Under the pieces are notes generated by a model. It saw nothing but the letters and a program-made list of their open reading frames with translations, did no database searches and was not told the origin of the DNA. A DNA stretch of 64,000 nt. It comes from Myrica gale (lineage: Eukaryota; Streptophyta; Magnoliopsida; Fagales; Myricaceae). Made by a program: the position numbers and the translations under genes. Positions 23,787 through 34,839 of the stretch are shown here, piece by piece; within the stretch, counting starts at the first letter, position 1; every line of letters starts with the position of its first letter. The stretch covers positions 19,433,001 through 19,497,000 of the forward strand of contig OZ005618.1 in the NCBI GenBank assembly GCA_963930655.1, written 5' to 3'.

Positions 23787-26150
23787 GCCAGATATCGGAT
23801 CGGATTCAGAGTTGGGCCTCTGTAATGGACCTTTTTTTTGTAGAAATTTGAATTGGGCCAAGATAATTTTAGGTTGTTTTAAACTCTGTAATGGGCTATT
23901 TTTTTTTACAGATAACTGTAAGTCTGTAACCTATTATTTCAGCCTTATTTTTGTGTTGAATACAATAGCATATTTCAAATTTTTGGCCTTTTTTTGCATA
24001 TTGCTAAAAATTAGAATTGCAGCCTTATTTCCTAAAAAAACATCTCATTCAAACATCATATACAATAAATTACAACATTCTAATATACTATATAACTACT
24101 AACTATAGATCACATGTCAATCGCATCAAACATTAACATACAAACTCAATAAAGGTGGTCACCCACCACGAGTTGGTTGAGTAGCAAAAGGCCCCTCTCC
24201 CTCTGCATCAAGATCAATAACGAGAGACATCGGAGTGTCTGGATTAGGGAAAGATCCAGCACCCGAAGTACCCGTTTCAGGAGTACCACCACCACCCGTT
24301 TCAGGAGTATCACTAATAGGGGTACCCAAATAGTCAAAGTTTATTTGTTCCATCTGTTAAATTATACAACCCATTAACCCAATTCAACAAATTTGATAAA
24401 TAATTAATTCAACAACCAAATCAGCAACAAATAGACGATTTTAATCATATCAGCAACCATTATTCAGCAAGACAACAACCATCTCAGCAGACATCAATCA
24501 TTAGAGTTTACATATCAGCAAAATTCGCATATCAACAATCATTATAGTTTATTCGGCAACCAAATCAACAACAAATAGACAATTCAACATGTTATTCAGC
24601 AACCATTATAGTTTATTTAGCAACCAAATCATTAGTATCAACAACTCAAACAGATATAATTAAGAAATCAACCTTTCAACAATTAAATAATAAACCAATT
24701 CAACATATAACAGATCAACCAATTAGCAATTTAGCAAGTCAATCTCCAAAATCCAATCTCCACCAGCACCAACACAACCCAATCTCAAATTTCCAACAAA
24801 CCAATTCAACAAGCTCTAACCTCCAATCTCCATATAAGTATATTCACTAATAATTTATAAACTATTGAAATATACTCAGCAAGGCAGTAACTAGCAAATA
24901 ACAATGAAATGTCCTGAGGGCAGTGCCAATGACAACATCAATAAATTAATAACAACAAGCAACATATAAATTTTATAATCTAATAATAAACTTTATTTTA
25001 TAATGAAGGAAACAATATTAAAAAAATTACTTGAGGGCAGTGAGATTACTGTCTTACTGAGGTAGGCTGCGAAGGATGAGGGCTGTGAGCCTGTGACTTC
25101 TTTAGCTTTTACTGATGCTAGATGGTTCAGACTTCAGGTCACCAACTGCTGAAGCAAATTAATCCATTATCCATATGTGTAGATCATCAAATTAAGTCTT
25201 AAATCAAACAATATCACAACCAAGTACAAAATCCGAGGATTGATACGGTGGTGTGTATCATATATTGAAGACAAAATTAAAATGAAAGAACTTTAAGCTA
25301 CAAGGACTATCTAAGGAGCTGTAGATCTTGCCCACTACCTATTTGATTAAAGTCTTACATAACAACATTAGTTAAAAGTACTAACAACTCTTTGTAATCC
25401 AACTTAAAGGCAAAATCATGGACATTAAACTTTCAATAAGGATGTTATACTGGTTATCAGCATGTGCTCCTTGGTTATACGAATTTATCAAACGAATATG
25501 ATTTATGAAGACCAAATCGGGCAACAACAAAAGAGAAACGAATGTCATTCGTATTGAATAGGAAAATACAAATAGCTAAGAATTAAAACTACAACCTCCT
25601 ACCCAATAGCTGAGAATACAAACTTTTGAGATTGCATCTTCAACAAATGATTCAACCTGTAAAGCAAAAAACCACAAGGGACCAGTTAATACTGGAAGTT
25701 AGACCTTGTGAAGGATTCAAGCTCCAATATACAGTACCTTGCGAAGGATTCAAGCTCTGTATGGGGCACGGCGACAGGTGACGGCAAGGAGTCTGGCGAG
25801 TGATGGCGGCTGAGGGGGGGAGACTGGCAGTGGCGGCGGCACAAACCTTAGAGAGTTAGGGTTAGGTTTCGAATGAGGGCTGGGAGAAACAAAAGTCACA
25901 AATGAAAGGGGGGAGGGTTGAAATGCGAAGAAAGTGGGTGTGGGGATTCTAAAAGTGAAACACACGTTTCATTATAGGGGGAATTCGAGTCGGGTCGAAC
26001 ATATTCGAATCTCTTTCCGGATATCCACTCCGACCCGAATTCCAGTTTTTCTTTTATGTATTATCCGACTCCGAATCCGGATCTGTCCACATCTGACCCA
26101 GTCGAGTCGAGACTGGTCGGCAAGTTAGATCGGGGCATTTTTGCACAGCC
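23787..26150 (-). mobile_element. hAT-like element, internally deleted
   Basis: Reductase exon similarity stops at about 23786, and 'gggccagatatcggatcgg' follows. The other end reads '...gatcggggcatttttgcacagccct' (26130-26150), which on the minus strand begins AGGGCTGTGCAAAAATGCCCC, like plant hAT termini. Both ends have GGATCCGA-like subterminal words. On the minus strand there is a GC-rich leader-like stretch (25960-25750) and a short frame at 24353-24159 (MEQINFDYLGTPISDTPETG...) that could be the N-terminus of a transposase; no catalytic part remains. 24370-24830 is cryptically repetitive ('cagcaaccaaatcaacaac'). I find no clean 8-bp target duplication, so the borders are uncertain. Confidence 0.5.
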
Positions 26151-26158
26151 CTATGTGT

Positions 26159-26350
26159 CGGATCCTCTCTAATTTGTTGTACAAATTGAAACGTCCAATT
26201 CCGAGAGAAATAAACACAACATACGAGTCTCACAACATTAAATACTAGTATTAATTTTCGAATGATATAAACTCCATTGTGGAACCAATATGTTGTGTCT
26301 ATCACTCTCTGCATTTGATAATCCAATTCGAGCAACAAATTAGAGAAGAT
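26159..26350. mobile_element. Foldback MITE of about 190 bp
   Basis: GATCCTCTCTAATTTGTTG at the left and CAACAAATTAGAGAAGATC at the right are inverted repeats with one mismatch. The pairing continues inwards ('ccaattccgagag-aaata-aacacaacat' against 'atgttgtgtctatcactctc'), so the whole piece can fold. Related half-copies are near 17575-17635 and 21960-22020. Confidence 0.55.
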
Positions 26351-26527
26351 CTTTATCCCCTAAATTAACCACTACGATTTACATTCTTTGGCATGAGATT
26401 AATTATTAGGAAGCCTAGGCGTCTGAAGAAGGTATGTGTACCAATATGAATGTCGCCTGATAGTAATCCCAATGGATTCCAAAGGGGGAAAACTCATATT
26501 CAACCTAATATTATAGAAGCATGTACG

Positions 26528-28590
26528 CCCGTTTATTTTCAATGCCCTGTTCACGTAGAGTTGATTGGCACACATCCCCTAATTTTCTATATGGTCCCCT
26601 TGAACCTTCCCCTGCCTCTTCCCTGTTATTGTTGGAGTTGATAAATTAGGATCTTATGCAATTTTTTGACCACTGCAGTTGATACATTAGGATCTGTAAT
26701 TTTCTGACCGAATTATACAGTGTAATCCAGAAAGAAAATTGCATAGGTCTTGAACATGGCTGCCAATATGATGATGAAAAGTCACTCTGGGGCCAAAGGT
26801 TTCTGTAAGCAGAAACAAGCAAAATTACAGATTGTGTTTTTTTAAATAAAGAGCTTTCTATGATTTTTTTTGTTCTAGTGGTTTAATCCACAGGACATTC
26901 AATTTAACAGTCACTGATTGAAGGCCTCTCCAAATCATTATCAGGGCAAAGAGGTACGGAAGGCCAAACACGTTTGTTTTTACAAAAGCAATATGAGAGA
27001 GGCTTATTGGGCACCTGAAAATAAACATGTCTGTTGCAATCCTTCGTCCTACGATTGTAACTAGCACCTTCAAAGAACCTTTCCCCTGCTGGGTTGAAGG
27101 TGTCAGGTAACTTCTTTTTATATATATCCTTTGTGTTGGGAGAAACCGAATGACCTGAACTAGTTGTCTTTAGTTTATGTTACTAATACTTTTTATTGGT
27201 TGGCTACCAAGAAAACGAACGAAATTAACCAGAAAATGTGAAAAATATTGGTGCTTCTGTGTGTTGGTAGAGGACTATTGACAGTCTAGCAATCGCTTAT
27301 GGCAAAGGAAAATTAATATGCTTTCTTGGTGATCTCAAGGGCATTATCGACTTGGTGAGTTGACTAACTTCTTCATCAGGTTCTTACAATTAAGTTATGG
27401 GAAAAGTACATTTTACACAATGTTTCATCTTTCAATTTCATCACATTAAATCCTTAATGTTTCAATTTTGGCAATTTGAAACCTCCCGTCAAATTGACAG
27501 ACATTTTTTTAGGGCAAAAATGACTTTTTCCTCTGTTTTTCGTTACTTTAAAGGGTAAAATTTAATGGGGGTTGCAAATCCCCAAAAATCAAAACCTAAT
27601 AGAATTCAATGTCGCGAAATTGGAATATGAGGTGCAAAATGTCAGTATCTCATACTTGGTAGTGCAAAGTGTATTATTCCCTTTCTTTATTCATCAATTT
27701 CAAAGTCAAACATACTTTGGAAAGAAATGGCGTGGAGACAATTCCCAATTACTAATTTGAAGGGAAGAGAAGTGAGAAGAAAGTGAGAAATCAGAAAAAA
27801 AAACTGAAATCTAAGGTATAATAATGCAGATACCGGCTGACATGGTACGTGAATGCTATAATCGTGTCCATGGCGGCTCCTGCAAATCAACCTTGTAATA
27901 GGATTTACCAAGTGGGATCTTCAGTCAGAAATCCAATGACAAACCGGATTCTTCAAGAGGTGGGCTTCCGTTACTTCTCTCAGAAACCGAGGATAGACAA
28001 GGATGGTCATCCTGTCAAGGTTCACAAGGCTCTAGTTTTAGGCGACATGGAAAGCTTCCACAGATACATGGCCATTCGTTATTTTCTTCTGCTCAAGGTT
28101 TGTTCTGATGCAAAGCTTTATGAGAGCAATATTACCCATAAAAAAAACAGAGCACTTTTAATGGAATTCTCCCTGTAATTCCCTCCTCTTATATTCTTCT
28201 TTTTCTACGGATCTGTAGGGATTAGAATTGGCGAATGTGGCGCTCTGTCAGTATTTCCGAGGAAGGTATCTGAATCTCAGACGAAAGATCAACATTGTGA
28301 TGCAATTGGTGGATATGTACACACCTTACCTGTTTTTCAAGGGTGTGTAACGGTGTACGTATTATGCATTTCGCAAAACCCATTAGATATTAACAATTTT
28401 TTCAGTGACCTAAGCCCCACCTATTCTTGGCTACAGCTTTGACGACATTAACACAGAGAAGCTGCGAATGGCAGTGAGGGAGGGTGGCACAGAGGCAGGT
28501 ATGTTTTAATTCGACCCCAAGTGCCTTGACTGGGAAGAGTACTTTCTGAATACCCATCTTCCTGGTATCGTAAAATACGTCCTCAAGTGA
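26528..28590 (+). pseudogene. FAR: Fatty acyl-CoA reductase pseudogene, copy 2 (exons 6-10)
   Basis: Similarity to copy 1 starts inside intron 5 (26528 matches ~21857). Exons: 26945-27106, 27273-27354, 27830-28097, 28219-28346 and 28437-28590, the last coding the C-terminus up to ...LPGIVKYVLK and TGA. Lesions: in the first exon the catalytic Tyr of YVFTK is Phe (NTFVFTK), followed shortly by TGA; one extra base near 27846 (atggtacgtgaat) shifts exon 8; TAA replaces a codon in the last exon (GMF-stop-FDPK). Exons 1-5 are absent, so this is a 5'-truncated tandem duplicate. A gypsy element starts 26 bp behind the stop codon. Confidence 0.92.
27399..27682. mobile_element. MITE in intron 7 of reductase copy 2
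   Basis: Same left flank (aattaagttat|ggga) and same right end (...gcaaagtgtatta-tccc) as the MITE at 22691-23036, with internal deletions. It was therefore inherited through the reductase duplication and is not an independent insertion. Confidence 0.55.
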
Positions 28591-28616
28591 TATACCTAAC
28601 AAAAGGGATTCATATA

Positions 28617-29258
28617 TGACGCCGGACAGAATAGAGATTATTTTGTAGGCTAAACAAAAGGCAATTTGCGAGACGGGAAAGATAGAATTTCGACCCAAAG
28701 AATTCAGAAACACTCTGGATTCAATAAAATTCGTATTATTCAGGATTGACTCGAAATAACCCACAAGCCGGGTTAATATAGCTGAAATTCGACCATTAAT
28801 GGAAATTTGCCAAAAATGACAAAACCCTAAAAACCTTACCAAAACGAAATAAGGAAGGAAATCAAACGATTGCCAAAAATCTGGCCCAAATCGGGCTCAG
28901 AATTATTTCCTAATCGACAAAAAGGAAATTACCATAAATAGCAAAAATTAACAAAAATTAGGGTTTTGAAAAGGAAATCAGAGGATTTGGGGCTCGAAAT
29001 GAGGTGCACCGAGCGTAGCTGGGTGGCTATGACGTGCGCACCGAAAAGAGCTTTCCGAATTGGAGTCACGGGCGCGAATCAGACACCTGTAGCCAAAGTT
29101 ATGGCCAAAATACCGACACGTGCATGGAAACTGTCCCAATTAGGCTAAATCACGATTTCTTGCCAATTTTACGCTGATCCCCCCGCTCCAGGTAATTCAG
29201 CGCCATCAATGAGCAATCTGACAGCTCTGCATCATCTGGGTCGGATCCCCCTGCATCA
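28617..29258 (-). repeat. 3' LTR of the gypsy element
   Basis: 642 bp, beginning TGACGCCGGACAG and ending CCTGCATCA on the plus strand (TG...CA ends). It contains the last 36 codons and stop of pol (29150-29258). Confidence 0.95.
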
Positions 29259-31835
29259 GTCTCCCCGGGTTGGAAAGCACTCGTCATCGAGTTCACATCC
29301 GTAGCAAAATCCACAAAGCAAGGGCTCAAGTGTTTCATATTAAAGACATCAGAGGTCTTTAAGTGACTAGGGAGACGCAACCTGTAAGTGTTGTCATTGA
29401 GCTTCTGCAGTATCTCACACGGCCCAATCTTCCGCTCCTTAAGCTTATTATACTCGCCCACAGGGAAACGATCACGAGTTAATACGGCCCAAACAAAATC
29501 ACCAACATCAAAAAGTACCTGACGACGATGTGTGTCTGCCCGAACTTTGTATTTGGCATTGCCCTCGTGAATGGCCAGTTTCACTTGCTCATGGATGCCA
29601 CGGAGATGTTGGGCCAACTCATCGGCCCGAGGATGCAAACGTCCCACACGTGGAATAGGAGCTAAGTCCAGTACGCCAGATGGGTTCTGACCATAGACAA
29701 TCTCAAAAGGGCTCAGCTCGGTGGTCCGGCTCGTTGACCTGTTGTAAGCGAATTCTGCTTGCGGTAAGGCTAAAACCCACTGTTTGGGTTTAGTACCTGC
29801 CAAACACCGCAACAGATTGCCTAGACTCTGATTTACCACTTCGGTCTGACCGTCCGTCTGGGGATGGTAAGCGCTGCTGAAATTCAACTTCGTTCCCAGC
29901 TTTCCCCATAGGCTCCTCCAAAAGTTGCTGATGAACTTGGTGTCTCGATCTGACGTGATGGAGCGAGGCACACCATGGAGACGAACAATTTCCTTGAAGT
30001 AGAGATGGGCTATCCGGACAGCATCCATAGTTTTCCTGCAAGCTACAAAGTAGGCCATCTTGGAAAACCTGTCAACCACAACAAAAATAGAATCACAAGC
30101 CCGTTGGGTACGGGGTAAGCCGAATACGAAGTCCATGCTGACATCAATCCACGGAGCTTCGGGAACCGGTAAGGGGGTATAAAGGCCTGCATTAGTGAGG
30201 ACGCCCTTGGACCTTTGGCATACAAAACAACGCTTCACAAAGTGAGCCACGTCGCTCGGCAATTTGGGCCAATAGTAATCAGAAGCAATAAGGGCCAATG
30301 TCTTGTCTCGCCCTAAGTGACCCTCATTATGAAGTTCATTAATAATCTGCTGCCTTAGTGAACAATCTGGAATACACAACTGTAGCCCACGAAACAAATA
30401 CCCATTATGCAAAAGAAAGTCATGGCGATGACCAGAGGTTACCTCCTGAACGATCTTTCCAAAGGACGGATCTGTGGCATACAAATCAGTAAAAGCTTCG
30501 AATCCAGTGACTTTGGTACTCATGGTGGTGAGGAGTAAAGAGCGACGGCTAAGAGCATCTGCAACACGGTTTAGGCTCCCTGCTAGGTGCCTCAGGGTAA
30601 AGGTAAACTCTTGTAAGTACGCCACCCACTTAGCATGTCGTCTGCTCAGCTTGTGTTGACCATTGATGTATTTCAGGGCTTCATGGTCAGTAAGGAGAAT
30701 GAATTCCTTCTGCACAAGGTAGTGCCGCCAATGCTTCAAGGACTGAACGATGGCGTAGAACTCCAGGTCATAGGTGGAGTAGTTCTTCTTCGACCCGGAT
30801 AGCTTCTCACTGAAGAAAGCTATGGGCCGCCCTTCCTGACTTAGAACACCGCCAATGTCAACTCCAAATGCATCACAATTCAACTCAAACACTTTGTCAA
30901 AATCAGGGAGTGCTAATACCGGTGCCTCTGTCATCTTTTGCTTGACCAGTTGAAAACTGGCTTCTGCCTCCTCAGACCAGTGAAAATCTCGTCCCTTTAG
31001 GCACTCTGTGATAGGAGCAATCAGGGTGCTGAAATTCCGGATGAAGCGGCGATAGAAGGATGTCAACCCATGGAAACTCCTGACATCATGCAAGGTCTTC
31101 GGCTGGGGCCACTCCAAGACTGCATCTATCTTCAACTAATCTGCATGAACACCATCAATAGACACAACAAAACCCAAAAAGGTTACAGAAGTAGTGAAGA
31201 AAGAACACTTCTTCTGGTTAACGAACAGACGCTCCGTCCTAAGCATCTCAAAAACTGCACGGAGGTTATCGAAGTGTGAGGCCCACGTAGGGCTATAGAT
31301 CAGGATGTCGTCGAAGTAGACTACTACGAACTTCCCCATGAAAGGCCGTAAAACCTGGTACATAAACCTCATGAACGTGCTGGGGGCATTGGACAGTCCA
31401 AATGGCATGACCATCCATTCATACAGTCGTCTTCCACTCATCTCCAGGCCTGATTCGGATCTGGTGGTATCCGCTCTTAAGGTCAATTTTGGAGAAGACC
31501 TTAGAACCGGACAATTGATCTAGCATGTCGTCCAGGCGGGGAATGGGGAATCGGTACTTCACCGTAATCCTGTTGATGGCTCTGCTGTCTACACACATGC
31601 CCCAGGAACCATCTTTCTTCGACACCAACAAGGCAGGAACGGCACATGGGCTCATGCTCTCACGGATATAGCCCCGTTCCAGCAACTCTACCACCTGTCG
31701 CTGCAACTCTTCAACTTCCTTCGGGCTGAGGTGGTATGCTGGTCGGTTGGGCAAACTCGAGCCCGGGATCAAGTCAATCTGATGCTGGATATCTCTCATA
31801 GGCGGTAATCCAGGAGGAAGGTCTTCGGGCATCAA
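29150..31835 (-). pseudogene. gypsy pol (RT, RNase H, integrase), defective
   Basis: Reads from 31835 downwards: RT ([49 protein letters not shown] at ~31308-31319), RNase H (NCDAFGVDIGGVLSQEGRPI, YDLEFYAIV), integrase zinc finger (H-H-C-C: NEGHLGRDKT...CFVCQRSKG), integrase core D-D-E (DVSMDFVFGLP, SDRDTKFIS, TDGQTEVVNQSL) and a C-terminal GPCEILQKLNDNTYRLRLP stretch, stop at 29150. Lesions: a short deletion with frameshift near 31440 between the HQIRI and MPFGL motifs, and TAG at 31136-31138. Catalytic residues are otherwise in place. The tail (about 36 residues) is encoded by LTR sequence. Confidence 0.92.
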
Positions 31836-33502
31836 ATCAGAGAAACCCGAAAGTAGCTGCTGGACCTCCGTGGGTAAATTCTGGAACTTCCGCCTGCAAC
31901 ACTATCTCCACAAGGCAATAAAGCAAAGACTACGTTCTCACGCTCAACCTCGACTAAAAACCTGGACATAGAAAGTAGATTGTTATTATTGACAACCGGG
32001 GTGGGGTTGGGTCCTTCCCGACGAGGTGCCAACACAATCTTTTTCCCTTTGATGCTAAGGGAATGTGTATTTTTCCGTCCGTCATGTACCACACTCCGAT
32101 CACACTGCCAGGGTCTCCCTAACAGTATATGACATGCATCCATAGACACCACATCACACCAAGCATTATCAAAGTATTTCTTGCCAACAGAAAAAGACAC
32201 TAGGCATTGTCTATCTACAGTTACCTCACTGCCCTTATTCAGCCATGATAGTTTGTATGGCTTGGGGTGACGATCCGTCTTCAACTGCAACTTCTGGATA
32301 GCGTCTTCAGAGACTACGTTCTCGCAACTGCCGCTGTCAATAATCATCTTGCATACTTTATCGGCCACGGTGCAGGTTGTATGGAAGATATTGGTTCTCA
32401 ACCAATCATCTTCGGAGTCGCCTCTGGGAGTCAGGAAGCTCTTACGAATGACCAGGGTCTCATGGCCATCTCCATGCAGCACATCCTCCTCTCCTTCTTC
32501 GACATACACTAGCTCTCCCACCTCTTCAGTTTCGTACTCCATGCCTTCCTCAAGCAACAGATTCTTGCCCGTCTGACTGGCAGGCTTCCTGCAATGAGTT
32601 GTTATGTGCCCCTGTTCACCACATCGAAAACACTTAATAGTAGGGTTAGGATTACCCTTTGGTGGTTGCTGGGGAGGACGGGATTCTTGAGGGCGAGCCG
32701 ACCTATTGCTTTGGTCGTTTATGATGATGGGCTTCCTATTTTGTTGTTTCTCCACAGCAAGAGCGCGCTGGTAGGCCTCAGAAACCGTCCACAGCGAGTG
32801 AAGGCTGAGGGCATCCTGCAGAGGTTGTCTCAAACCCCCCAAATAGCGCGCTACCATCTGCTCGTCCGTCTCGCTCAGATCATTCCGAGCGACCAACTGA
32901 TAGAACTCCTCCGTATAATCGTCCACCGATCTCATTCCTTGCCTCAACGAATGAAGTCGCTGAAACAGGGTTTAAGTATAGCCAAAGGGAAGGCAATGGC
33001 TCTTCAACTTCTTTTTCATCTTCTCCCAATCAGAGATTTTGGCCATGCCTTGCCTGTCTCTGGAACGTTTCAACTGCTCCCACCACGCAGATGCTCTCCC
33101 TTTGAGTTTGATGGCCACCAGTTTCACTTTGACACGATCTGGGACCTCCTTGTAATCAAAAATTCGTTCCACTTCATTCAACCAATCGATAAAACAATCG
33201 GCTTGTAACGTACCAGAAAACTCGGGTAAATCAACTCTGAAGCTGAGATCTCCATAACGATTCTCTCGACCACGGTACTCCCGGAGTTGATTGTGATACG
33301 GGTTTTCGAAGGTGGAGTTGTCGGTATCAGAATCTTCCACATCATGATGACCGATCTCCTGCGCCGCCAGGCTCTGGGTTAACTCTGCCACTTGCCTCTG
33401 CAAATCCTCAATCATAACATCTTGAATGTTACGATCACGGTGCGGGACTTCCTCATTCGGAACCTGCCCATGACGACCACCGCGACCACGACCACCAGCC
33501 AT
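31836..33502 (-). pseudogene. gypsy gag and protease, defective
   Basis: Starts MAGGRGRGGRHGQ at 33502, just inside the primer site. Gag core at residues ~85-165 (RVDLPEFSGTLQADCFIDWL, ASAWWEQLKRSRD), interrupted by TAA at 32972-32974, then continuing in the same frame ([26 protein letters not shown]), zinc knuckle [14 protein letters not shown] (about 32630-32590) and an aspartic protease [10 protein letters not shown] (about 32340). Near 31870-31920 two small frameshifts separate it from the RT frame. Relatives encode gag and pol as one frame, so here the polyprotein is broken at least twice before RT. Confidence 0.9.
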
Positions 33503-33540
33503 TGATACTGATGAACGTAAACTGCCTCAGGAAGAAGCTT

Positions 33541-33555
33541 GAGCTCTGATACCAA
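33541..33555 (-). other. Primer-binding site of the gypsy element
   Basis: On the minus strand TTGGTATCAGAGCTC follows the 5' LTR after a single base. It matches the 3' end of initiator Met tRNA. Confidence 0.9.
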
Positions 33556-33556
33556 T

Positions 33557-34197
33557 TGACGCCGGACAGAATAAAGATTATTCTGTAGGCTAAACAAAAG
33601 GCAATTTGCGAGACGGGAAGGAGAGAATTTCGACCCAAAGAATTCAAAAACACTCTGGATTCAATAAAATTCGTATTATTCAGGAATGACTCGAAATAAC
33701 CCACAAGCCAAGTTAATATAGCTGAAATTCGACCATTAATGGAAATTTGCCAAAAAATGGCAAAACCCTAAAAACCTTACCAAAATGAAATAAGGAAGGA
33801 AATCAAACGATTGCCAAAATCTGGCCCAAATCGGTTCAGAATTATTTCCTAATCGACAAAAAGGAAATTACCATAAATAGCAAAAATTAACTAAAATTAG
33901 GGTTTTGAAAAGGAAATCAGCGGATTTGGGGCTCGAAATGAGGTGCACCGAGCGTAGCTGGGTGGCTATGACGTGCGCGCCGAAAATTGCTTTCCGAATT
34001 GGGGTCACAGGCGCGAATCGGACACCTGTAGCCAAAGTTATGGCCAAAATACCGACACGTGCACGGAAACTGCCCCAATTAGGCTAAATCACGATTTCTT
34101 ACCAATTTTACGCTGATCCTCCCGCTCCAGGTAATTCAGCACCATCAATGAGCAATCTGACAACTCTGCATCATCTGGGTCGGATCCCCCTGCATCA
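33557..34197 (-). repeat. 5' LTR of the gypsy element
   Basis: 641 bp with the same ends as the LTR at 28617-29258. It borders the primer site on one side and the ATATA target duplication on the other. Confidence 0.95.
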
Positions 34198-34202
34198 ATA
34201 TA

Positions 34203-34535
34203 GTGTCAAGTGCAAGTGGGTTTGCAGAGAGTTTGACACTCAAATTTCAATGCAATAACTGAAAAAAAAAAAATATAATTCAAAAACACTTGAACCCAAG
34301 CGAACCCAACTTGTAGGAAAAACATCATTCAACAAATAATGTTTTTCCTTTTATCAAACATTACAACACTGGCAGCAGAAGAAGGGGCAGGAAAAAATTC
34401 TCAACTATAAATGTGGCTGGTTTGAAGACAACTGCAAGTATTAAAAAGCATCAATTTACACGTGAATAAACATATCGCAGGTCCGGATATACTCGGGATA
34501 ACAAAAGGATAAGAAACACCAAAAACGCCTACACT
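34203..34535. other. Former 3' flank of reductase copy 2, no gene
   Basis: Continues the sequence that was cut by the gypsy insertion (…ttcatata|gtgtcaagtgc…). It may hold the old 3' UTR or terminator of reductase copy 2; I see no further coding. Confidence 0.4.
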
Positions 34536-34539
34536 AGCA

Positions 34540-34690
34540 GCTCACTTAGCGAGCCTATGGGCCAAACCATATCATCTACGCGGAATCCAAGCAATCCGCC
34601 AATCAGGATGCTCTTCCAAGTTGGCACGGATACTCTGAATAATAGAAGAAATCGCCCAAAGCTGGGGCTGACCAGAAGCGCGCACAGCAT
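34540..34690 (-). pseudogene. RNase H-domain scrap of a LINE or similar gene
   Basis: The minus strand reads LWAISSIIQSIRANLEEHP followed by DWRIAWIPR, a stop and, in another frame, LAHRLAKWAA. This is the pattern of the C-terminal RNase H-like domain attached to plant non-LTR reverse transcriptases ('...VRSNLDWKISWIPR...N..AH.LAKWA'). Only about 50 residues remain. Confidence 0.5.
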
Positions 34691-34839
34691 CACAGTGCAC
34701 ATTTACAAAACGTCACTGCTGCTGCTTCATTACTCTATCAGCCTTGATCAAGGACATCTCGAAGCAGTTGATAAGGCCATCACAGGAAACAAGTTACGGC
34801 TTTTAATTAATTAGAGTTAGGTGTATGATGTGGTGAAGG

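Larger units (their letters stand above)
28617..34197 (-). mobile_element. Ty3/gypsy LTR retrotransposon, probably CRM-like
   Basis: Complete structure on the minus strand: LTR 33557-34197, primer site 33541-33555 (TTGGTATCAGAGCTC on the minus strand), gag, protease, RT, RNase H, integrase, LTR 28617-29258. Target duplication ATATA at 28612-28616 and 34198-34202. The pol frame runs about 109 bp into the 3' LTR and there is no separate chromodomain that I can see; overlap of pol and LTR is, as I recall, a feature of centromeric CRM-type chromoviruses, so that placement is inference. LTRs differ by roughly two dozen substitutions and a few indels by eye (about 96% identity). Confidence 0.95.

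Noticed and set aside
24159-24353. Independent small gene MEQINFDYLGTP...
   Set aside because: It lies inside hAT-like DNA and is better explained as the head of a deleted transposase; evidence is too thin for a separate gene call.
32267-33208. Plus-strand open frames of up to 204 codons
   Set aside because: They are antisense to the gypsy gag-protease, which has clear domains and a primer site in the right place.
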